Shown: positions 58,079 to 64,000 of the stretch, piece after piece
How positions within the stretch are numbered: position 1 is the stretch's first letter
How the letters are laid out: every line of letters starts with the position of its first letter
Assembly: GCA_041879295.1 (NCBI GenBank)
Contig: CP047152.1
Location: 935,501-999,500, forward strand
Direction of reading: 5' to 3'
Source of the DNA: Pseudomonas putida
Lineage (GTDB): Bacteria; Pseudomonadota; Gammaproteobacteria; Pseudomonadales; Pseudomonadaceae
Length of the DNA: 64,000 nt
The notes under the pieces: generated by a model
What the model was told of the DNA's origin: nothing
Database searches by the model: none
Seen by the model: only the letters and a program-made list of their open reading frames with translations
Translations under genes and position numbers: made by a program

Positions 58079-58864
58079 ATGTTCGAACGCCTGCGTGAAG
58101 ATATTCAAAGCGTATTCCACCGTGACCCGGCTGCGCGCAATGCCTTCGAGGTGCTCACCTGCTACCCCGGCATGCATGCCATCTGGCTGCACCGCTTGGG
58201 CAATGCCCTGTGGAAGCGTGATTTCAAGTGGTTGGCCCGGCTGGTGTCGAATTTCGGTCGCTGGCTGACCGGTATCGAAATCCACCCTGGCGCCACCATT
58301 GGCCGGCGCTTTTTCATCGATCACGGTATGGGCATCGTCATTGGTGAAACCGCCGAGATCGGCGATGACGTCACCCTGTATCAGGGCGTGACGCTCGGCG
58401 GCACCAGCTGGAACAAAGGCAAACGCCACCCCACCTTGGAGAACGGCGTGGTGGTAGGGGCGGGTGCCAAGGTCCTGGGGCCTTTCACCGTCGGCGCCGG
58501 GGCCAAGATCGGTTCCAATGCGGTGGTCACCAAAGCAGTGCCGGCCGGGGCTACGGCGGTAGGCATTCCAGGGCGGATCATCGTCAAGAGCGAGGACACC
58601 GAAGTCGAAGCCAAGCGTAAGGCAATGGCTGAGAAGATCGGTTTTGATGCCTACGGTGTCAGTGGCGACATGCCCGACCCGGTCGCGCGGGCCATCGGCC
58701 AGATGCTCGATCATCTGCAGGCCGTCGACGAACGGTTGGAGGGTATGTGTGGCGCGCTGACCAAGATGGGCAGTGACTATTGTGCCAAGGAACTGCCGGC
58801 CTTGCCGGAAGACGACTTCACCGAGGTTGCCCAAGTGGCCCAGCGCGACACTCAGTCGCATTGA
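58079..58864 (+). CDS. cysE: Serine O-acetyltransferase
   Basis: This 261-residue enzyme acetylates serine, the first step of cysteine synthesis. The left-handed beta-helix repeats are clear ('[44 protein letters not shown]', then hexapeptide turns to about residue 180). The catalytic His and Asp sit in 'FIDHGMG'. It lies just upstream of isc, whose IscS consumes cysteine. It is probably cotranscribed with trmJ. Confidence 0.95.
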   Translation: MFERLREDIQSVFHRDPAARNAFEVLTCYPGMHAIWLHRLGNALWKRDFKWLARLVSNFGRWLTGIEIHPGATIGRRFFIDHGMGIVIGETAEIGDDVTLYQGVTLGGTSWNKGKRHPTLENGVVVGAGAKVLGPFTVGAGAKIGSNAVVTKAVPAGATAVGIPGRIIVKSEDTEVEAKRKAMAEKIGFDAYGVSGDMPDPVARAIGQMLDHLQAVDERLEGMCGALTKMGSDYCAKELPALPEDDFTEVAQVAQRDTQSH

Positions 58865-58948
58865 TCGCGCCGTACTGAAATCATGTTGACATGCGGGGCG
58901 TGTGCTCACGCCCCTCGTCTGCTACAATCGCGCCCGCCTCCCTGATGC

Positions 58949-59006
58949 AAACCCGACTAAAGCAGTAGGTCTAATAGTTGACTTAAATGCTCGGGAATCG
59001 CATACT
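58949..59006 (+). promoter_or_regulatory. iscR promoter with two IscR type-1 sites
   Basis: A -35 TTGACT (58978-58983) and -10 CATACT (59001-59006) are 17 nt apart. ATAGTTGACTTAAATGCTCG at 58974, continuing to 58998, matches the type-1 [2Fe-2S]-IscR motif and covers the -35. A second, less perfect site (CCCGACTAAAGCAGTAGGT, within 58949-58973) lies directly upstream. This predicts feedback repression as in E. coli. Confidence 0.82.
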
Positions 59007-59043
59007 CGCACACATCCCGAAACTCCCGTGGTACCCAATAGCC

Positions 59044-59535
59044 ATGCGACTGACTACCAAAGGCCGATACGCTGTGACCGCCATGCTCGACCTGGCGTTG
59101 CACGCGAAGCATGGGCCGGTGTCTTTGGCCGATATTTCCGAGCGCCAGGGCATTTCCCTCTCTTATCTGGAGCAGCTTTTCGCCAAGCTGCGCCGTAGCA
59201 GCCTGGTTTCCAGCGTGCGCGGTCCAGGCGGTGGCTACCAGCTGTCGCGGGGCATGGAAACCATCCAGGTGGCCCAGGTCATCGACGCGGTCAACGAATC
59301 GGTTGATGCCACCCGTTGCCAGGGGCTCGGGGACTGCCATGCCGGTGATACCTGCCTGACCCACCACCTGTGGTGCGACCTCAGCCAGCAGATCCATGAA
59401 TTCCTCAGCGGCATAAGCCTGGCCGACCTCGTCAAGCGCCGTGATGTGCAGGAAGTCGCCCAGCGCCAGGACCTGCGGCGTGTCGCAGGACGAACCGCCC
59501 AGCTGGACAAGATTGAGACGTCTGCCGTCGATTGA
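59044..59535 (+). CDS. iscR: Fe-S cluster regulator IscR
   Basis: This encodes 163 residues from ATG at 59044 ([20 protein letters not shown], the Rrf2-type winged helix). Cys92, Cys98, Cys104 and His107 have exactly the E. coli numbering and bind one [2Fe-2S] cluster. Holo-IscR represses its own operon through the upstream sites. The longer frame from 58987 overlaps the promoter and is rejected. Confidence 0.97.
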   Translation: MRLTTKGRYAVTAMLDLALHAKHGPVSLADISERQGISLSYLEQLFAKLRRSSLVSSVRGPGGGYQLSRGMETIQVAQVIDAVNESVDATRCQGLGDCHAGDTCLTHHLWCDLSQQIHEFLSGISLADLVKRRDVQEVAQRQDLRRVAGRTAQLDKIETSAVD

Positions 59536-59580
59536 CCCCCTGGGACGACGAGCGACGCCACCGCCTGATAGGAGAGACAA

Positions 59581-60795
59581 ATGAAGTTGCCGATCTACCT
59601 CGATTACTCCGCGACCACTCCGGTCGACCCACGCGTGGCCCAGAAGATGGCCGACTGCTTGCTGGTCGACGGGAACTTCGGTAACCCGGCCTCGCGCTCC
59701 CACGTCTTTGGCTGGAAAGCCGAGGAGGCGGTGGAAAACGGTCGCCGCCAGGTTGCCGAGCTGATCAATGCCGATCCGCGTGAAATCGTCTGGACCAGCG
59801 GTGCCACCGAGTCCGACAACCTCGCACTCAAAGGTGTCGCGCACTTCTATCAGACCAAGGGCAAGCACATCATTACCTCCAAGATCGAGCACAAGGCGGT
59901 CCTGGATACCGCTCGCCAGCTGGAGCGCGAAGGTTTTGAAGTCACCTACCTGGAGCCAGGCGAAGACGGCATCGTCACTCCGGCCATGGTAGAGGCGGCG
60001 CTGCGCGACGACACCATCCTGGTCTCGCTGATGCACGTGAACAACGAAGTCGGCTCGATCAACGACATCGCCGCCATCGGTGAACTGACCCGTTCGCGCG
60101 GCGTGCTGTTCCATGTCGATGCCGCCCAGTCGGCCGGCAAGGTCGAAATCGACCTGCAAAAGCTGAAGGTCGACCTGATGTCGTTCTCGGCGCACAAGGT
60201 CTATGGCCCGAAAGGCATCGGCGCACTGTACGTCAGCCGCAAGCCGCGTGTACGCCTGGAAGCCATCATTCACGGCGGCGGTCATGAGCGCGGCATGCGT
60301 TCGGGCACCTTGCCGACCCACCAGATCGTCGGCATGGGCGAAGCCTTCGCCATTGCCAAGCAGGAAATGGTTGCAGAAAACGCACGCATCAAGGCCCTGA
60401 GCGACCGCTTCTTCAAGCAGGTCTCAAACCTTGAAGAGCTGTACGTCAATGGCAGCCAGACTGCGCGTGTACCGCACAACCTGAACCTGAGCTTCAACTA
60501 CGTCGAAGGCGAATCGCTGCTGATGTCGCTGAAAGACATCGCCGTATCGTCCGGTTCGGCCTGTACCTCCGCGTCGCTCGAGCCGTCTTACGTACTGCGT
60601 GCTCTGGGCCGTAACGACGAGCTGGCGCACAGCTCGATCCGCTTCTCCTTTGGCCGATTCACCACCGAAGAAGAAGTCGACTACGCCGCGCAGAAAGTCT
60701 GCGAGGCTGTCAACAAACTGCGTGAACTGTCGCCGCTGTGGGATATGTACAAAGACGGCGTTGACATCTCCAAGATCGAGTGGGCCGCCCACTAA
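59581..60795 (+). CDS. iscS: Cysteine desulfurase IscS
   Basis: This 404-residue PLP enzyme takes sulfur from cysteine for Fe-S clusters and thio-modified tRNA. Lys206 (SAHKVYGP) binds PLP and Cys328 ([15 protein letters not shown]) carries the persulfide; both are at the E. coli positions. AGGAGAGAC precedes the ATG. It is the second gene of isc. Confidence 0.98.
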   Translation: MKLPIYLDYSATTPVDPRVAQKMADCLLVDGNFGNPASRSHVFGWKAEEAVENGRRQVAELINADPREIVWTSGATESDNLALKGVAHFYQTKGKHIITSKIEHKAVLDTARQLEREGFEVTYLEPGEDGIVTPAMVEAALRDDTILVSLMHVNNEVGSINDIAAIGELTRSRGVLFHVDAAQSAGKVEIDLQKLKVDLMSFSAHKVYGPKGIGALYVSRKPRVRLEAIIHGGGHERGMRSGTLPTHQIVGMGEAFAIAKQEMVAENARIKALSDRFFKQVSNLEELYVNGSQTARVPHNLNLSFNYVEGESLLMSLKDIAVSSGSACTSASLEPSYVLRALGRNDELAHSSIRFSFGRFTTEEEVDYAAQKVCEAVNKLRELSPLWDMYKDGVDISKIEWAAH

Positions 60796-60841
60796 GCAGT
60801 CGCCGGCAAGAGCGGCTCCCTGATGAGGAAGGAATTGCACC

Positions 60842-61228
60842 ATGGCATACAGTGAAAAGGTCATCGACCACTACGAAAACCCGCGCAACGTCGGCAAGAT
60901 GAATGCCGAAGACCCGGATGTCGGCACCGGCATGGTCGGCGCCCCGGCCTGCGGTGACGTGATGCGCCTGCAGATCAAGGTCAACGAGCAGGGCGTTATC
61001 GAAGACGCCAAGTTCAAGACCTATGGCTGCGGCTCGGCCATCGCTTCCAGCTCCCTCGCCACCGAGTGGATGAAGGGCAAGACCCTGGACGAGGCCGAAA
61101 CCATCAAGAACACCCAACTGGCCGAAGAGCTGGCGTTGCCGCCGGTCAAGATCCACTGCTCGGTACTCGCCGAGGATGCCATCAAGGCAGCCGTACGCGA
61201 CTACAAGCAGAAGAAAGGCTTGATCTAA
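60842..61228 (+). CDS. iscU: Fe-S cluster scaffold IscU
   Basis: This 128-residue scaffold has the cluster ligands Cys37, Asp39, Cys63 and Cys106. LPPVK at residues 99-103 is the contact site for HscA. It receives sulfur from IscS. 46 nt separate it from iscS. Confidence 0.98.
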   Translation: MAYSEKVIDHYENPRNVGKMNAEDPDVGTGMVGAPACGDVMRLQIKVNEQGVIEDAKFKTYGCGSAIASSSLATEWMKGKTLDEAETIKNTQLAEELALPPVKIHCSVLAEDAIKAAVRDYKQKKGLI

Positions 61229-61256
61229 GTCGCCTGTTGCAAGGTAAGGAGTTCTG

Positions 61257-61580
61257 ATGGCTATCAGCATGACAGAAGCCGCCGCCAACCACATTCGCCG
61301 CTCCCTCGACGGGCGCGGCAAGGGTGAGGGCATTCGCCTGGGCGTGCGCACCACCGGTTGCTCGGGTCTGGCCTACGTGCTGGAATTCGTCGACGAACTG
61401 GCGGACGAAGACCAAGTGTTCGAGAACCATGGCGTCAAGGTGATCATCGATCCCAAGAGCCTGGTTTACCTCGATGGCACCGAGCTGGATTTCGTCAAGG
61501 AAGGGTTGAACGAAGGCTTCAAGTTCAACAACCCCAACGTGCGCGGTGAGTGTGGCTGCGGCGAAAGCTTCAACGTTTGA
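61257..61580 (+). CDS. iscA: Fe-S cluster assembly protein IscA
   Basis: This 107-residue A-type carrier has Cys35, Cys99 and Cys101 (GECGCGESF). It passes clusters to client proteins. The stop is 8 nt before the hscB start. Confidence 0.97.
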   Translation: MAISMTEAAANHIRRSLDGRGKGEGIRLGVRTTGCSGLAYVLEFVDELADEDQVFENHGVKVIIDPKSLVYLDGTELDFVKEGLNEGFKFNNPNVRGECGCGESFNV

Positions 61581-61588
61581 GGCTGGCT

Positions 61589-62110
61589 GTGGGTACTCCT
61601 TGTCATTACGCATTGTTTGACCTCCAGCCAAGCTTCCGTCTGGATCTCGACAAGCTGGCCACTCGCTATCGCGAGTTGGCCCGCGAAGTCCATCCTGATC
61701 GCTTTGCCGACGCCTCTGAGCGTGAGCAGCGTATAGCGCTGGAAAAATCCGCTGCCCTCAACGACGCTTACCAGACGCTGCGCAGTGCGCCGCGTCGTGC
61801 GCGCTACCTGCTGGCCATCAGCGGCCACGAAGTGCCTCAGGAAGTCACGGTCCACGACCCTGACTTCCTGCTGCAGCAGATGCAGTGGCGTGAGGAGCTC
61901 GAAGAACTGCGGGATGAAGCCGACCTTGATGGTGTCGGCGTGTTCAAGAAGCGCCTGAAGGCCGCTCAGGACACGCTGAATGAGGACTTTGCCGGCTGCT
62001 GGGATGCCCCTGGCGAGCGCGACAAGGCTGAACGCCTGATGCGCCGCATGCAGTTCCTCGACAAGCTCGCCCAAGAAGTGCGCCAACTGGAAGAGCGCCT
62101 CGACGATTAA
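61589..62110 (+). CDS. hscB: Co-chaperone HscB
   Basis: This encodes 173 residues from GTG at 61589 (family start (M)[13 protein letters not shown]). A J-domain with HPD (residues 35-37) and a C-terminal three-helix region bind IscU. It stimulates the HscA ATPase. The open frame extending into iscA is ignored. Confidence 0.95.
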   Translation: MGTPCHYALFDLQPSFRLDLDKLATRYRELAREVHPDRFADASEREQRIALEKSAALNDAYQTLRSAPRRARYLLAISGHEVPQEVTVHDPDFLLQQMQWREELEELRDEADLDGVGVFKKRLKAAQDTLNEDFAGCWDAPGERDKAERLMRRMQFLDKLAQEVRQLEERLDD

Positions 62111-62153
62111 CCCCGGTGCTGCCCGTGATGGCACCTAAGGTATTCAGATAAGC

Positions 62154-64000
62154 ATGGCCCTACTGCAGATTGCCGAACCCGGTCAAAGCCCTCAGCCGCA
62201 CCAGCGCCGCCTGGCGGTTGGGATCGACCTGGGCACCACCAACTCAATGGTCGCTGCCTTGCGCAGCGGCCGTAGCGAGCCCCTGCCCGATGCGCAGGGT
62301 AACGTCATTCTGCCGTCCGCGGTGCGCTACCTCGAAGGGCGCATCGAAGTGGGGCAGGCCGCGCGTGATGCTGCCTCCAGCGACCCGTTTAACACCGTGC
62401 TGTCGGTCAAGCGCCTGATGGGGCGCGGCCTGGCCGACGTCAAGCAACTGGGCGAGCAACTGCCATACCGCTTTGTGGGTGGTGAGTCGCACATGCCGTT
62501 CATCGACACCGTGCAGGGGCCGAAAAGCCCCGTGGAAGTGTCTGCCGACATCCTGAAGGTGTTGCGCGAGCGTGCCGAAGCTACCTTGGGTGGCGAACTG
62601 GTGGGCGCGGTGATCACCGTGCCGGCCTATTTCGATGACGCCCAGCGTCAGGCTACCAAAGATGCTGCGCGTCTGGCTGGCCTGAACGTGCTGCGCCTGC
62701 TCAACGAGCCGACCGCGGCCGCCGTAGCCTACGGCCTGGACCAGAACGCCGAAGGCGTGGTGGCCATCTATGATCTGGGTGGCGGCACTTTTGATATTTC
62801 CATCCTGCGGCTGACCGCTGGTGTATTCGAAGTACTGGCCACCGGCGGTGATACCGCTCTGGGTGGTGACGACTTCGACCATGCTATTGCCGGCTGGATC
62901 ATCGAGCAGGCTGGCCTCTCGTCCGATCTGGACCCGGCTACCCAGCGCGCGCTGCTGCAAACCGCCTGCGCCGCCAAAGAAGCCCTGACCGATGCTGACG
63001 TGGTCAACGTCAGCCACGGTGCCTGGCACGGTGAGCTGACCCGTAGCGCCTTCGAAGCCATGATCGAACCACTGGTTGCCCGCAGCCTGAAGGCTTGCCG
63101 CCGCGCCGTGCGCGACAGTGGTGTTGAGCTGGAAGAAGTCAGCGCCGTGGTCATGGTCGGTGGTTCGACCCGCGTGCCGCGTGTGCGTGAGGCCGTGGGC
63201 GCGCTGTTCGGGCGCACCCCGCTGACCTCGATCGACCCAGACCAGGTGGTGGCCATTGGTGCCGCCATCCAGGCCGACACCCTGGCCGGTAACCGCCGCG
63301 AAGGTGGCGAGCTGCTGCTGCTCGATGTCATCCCGCTGTCGCTTGGTCTTGAAACCATGGGCGGGCTGATGGAGAAGGTGATCCCGCGTAACACCACCAT
63401 TCCGGTGGCGCGGGCTCAGGAGTTCACCACGTACAAAGATGGCCAGTCGGCCATGATGATCCACGTGCTGCAGGGCGAGCGCGAGCTGATCAGCGACTGC
63501 CGTTCGCTGGCCCGCTTCGAGCTGCGCGGCATTCCGGCCATGGTTGCCGGTGCTGCGAAAATTCGCGTCACCTTCCAGGTGGATGCCGATGGCCTGCTCA
63601 GCGTCGCTGCCCGCGAGCTGGGTTCGGGCGTGGAAGCCAGCATTCAGGTCAAGCCGTCCTACGGCCTGACCGACGGCGAAATCGCCCGCATGCTCAAGGA
63701 CTCCTTCGAGCACGCCGGTTCCGACAAGCACGCCCGCCAGCTGCGAGAGCATCAGGTAGATGGCGAGCGGCTGCTCGAGGCGGTACAGGGCGCCCTGGAC
63801 GCCGACGGCGAGCGCCTGCTCAGCAGTGACGAGCGCGACGCCATCGAATTCCAGATGCAAGAACTACGTGATTTGCTGGCCGGCACCGATGGCGCAGCCA
63901 TCGAGCAACAGACCAAGCGTCTGTCGCAGGTGACCGATGCATTTGCCGCCCGTCGCCTTGATTCGACGGTCAAAGCCGCACTGGCCGGGCGCAACCTGAA
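62154..64000 (+). CDS. hscA: Fe-S chaperone HscA (cut by the window end)
   Basis: An ATG at 62154 opens a frame still open at 64000 (615 complete codons); the family is about 620 residues, so only a few codons and the stop are missing. This is a Hsp70-type ATPase with '[12 protein letters not shown]', '[22 protein letters not shown]', '[15 protein letters not shown]' and '[11 protein letters not shown]', and a substrate domain from about residue 390 that binds the LPPVK motif of IscU. fdx and iscX presumably follow. Confidence 0.97.
   Translation, partial: MALLQIAEPGQSPQPHQRRLAVGIDLGTTNSMVAALRSGRSEPLPDAQGNVILPSAVRYLEGRIEVGQAARDAASSDPFNTVLSVKRLMGRGLADVKQLGEQLPYRFVGGESHMPFIDTVQGPKSPVEVSADILKVLRERAEATLGGELVGAVITVPAYFDDAQRQATKDAARLAGLNVLRLLNEPTAAAVAYGLDQNAEGVVAIYDLGGGTFDISILRLTAGVFEVLATGGDTALGGDDFDHAIAGWIIEQAGLSSDLDPATQRALLQTACAAKEALTDADVVNVSHGAWHGELTRSAFEAMIEPLVARSLKACRRAVRDSGVELEEVSAVVMVGGSTRVPRVREAVGALFGRTPLTSIDPDQVVAIGAAIQADTLAGNRREGGELLLLDVIPLSLGLETMGGLMEKVIPRNTTIPVARAQEFTTYKDGQSAMMIHVLQGERELISDCRSLARFELRGIPAMVAGAAKIRVTFQVDADGLLSVAARELGSGVEASIQVKPSYGLTDGEIARMLKDSFEHAGSDKHARQLREHQVDGERLLEAVQGALDADGERLLSSDERDAIEFQMQELRDLLAGTDGAAIEQQTKRLSQVTDAFAARRLDSTVKAALAGRNL

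Overview
The window looks like a chromosomal segment of a Pseudomonas putida-group bacterium. Evidence includes the GC-rich sequence, many copies of the ~35-nt Pseudomonas REP palindrome, and a gene order (fruA end, lapF with its type I secretion genes, norR/hmp, dsbB, cyoABCDE, selD/selU, queA-tgt-yajC-secDF, suhB, trmJ, cysE, iscRSUA-hscBA) that matches from memory one stretch of the P. putida KT2440 chromosome. No prophage, insertion sequence, CRISPR array or rRNA is visible. The assignment rests on recalled synteny and protein motifs, not on a database search.

Layout. 1-7,000: end of a fructose PTS permease, a DUF3820-type protein, a PA2169-like four-helix protein behind a strong sigma-54 promoter, a membrane GGDEF diguanylate cyclase, an OprD-type porin, small secreted proteins, a YkgJ cysteine-cluster protein and a CheV coupling protein. 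7,100-25,500: the LapF adhesion locus, made of one 13.5-kb gene for a 4,506-residue repetitive adhesin and an overlapping three-gene type I secretion operon. 25,600-28,600: divergent norR and hmp (nitric oxide defence) with three NorR-type sites between them. 29,000-35,000: dsbB and the cytochrome bo3 operon, with a perfect ANR/FNR box far upstream of cyoA. 35,200-41,000: a mixed accessory stretch with an aminotransferase, an uncharacterised serine hydrolase, an orphan RHS-core protein, a second YkgJ protein, an acetyltransferase and small envelope proteins. 41,100-46,600: a selenium cluster of selD-selU divergent from a four-gene putative selenate ABC transporter. 46,600-50,000: a bestrophin-like channel, a decayed toxin next to an intact antitoxin, an acetyltransferase, a trypsin-like lipoprotein and tRNA-Leu(CAA). 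50,100-56,200: queA-tgt-yajC-secD-secF and a glycine-zipper protein. 56,300-64,000: suhB, trmJ, cysE and the isc operon, cut by the window end just before the hscA stop codon.

How the parts fit. LapH, LapI and LapJ would export LapF to the cell surface, where it supports cell-cell contact in biofilms; a diguanylate cyclase lies ~9 kb away. Cyo (the aerobic oxidase) and Hmp (NO detoxification) both carry visible oxygen/NO-type control sites. SelD makes selenophosphate for SelU, and the divergent ABC system plausibly supplies selenium. IscR sites over its own promoter indicate Fe-S feedback control of the isc operon.

The most notable items beyond ordinary annotation are the 43-copy LapF repeat array with a higher-order duplication, the toxin pseudogene (one frameshift plus one nonsense codon) beside an intact antitoxin, the sigma-54 promoter of the PA2169-like gene, the triple NorR site array, the ANR box placed for repression at cyo, the orphan GWSRG hydrolase and the orphan RHS core. 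I found no clear sign of a wholly new multi-gene system.
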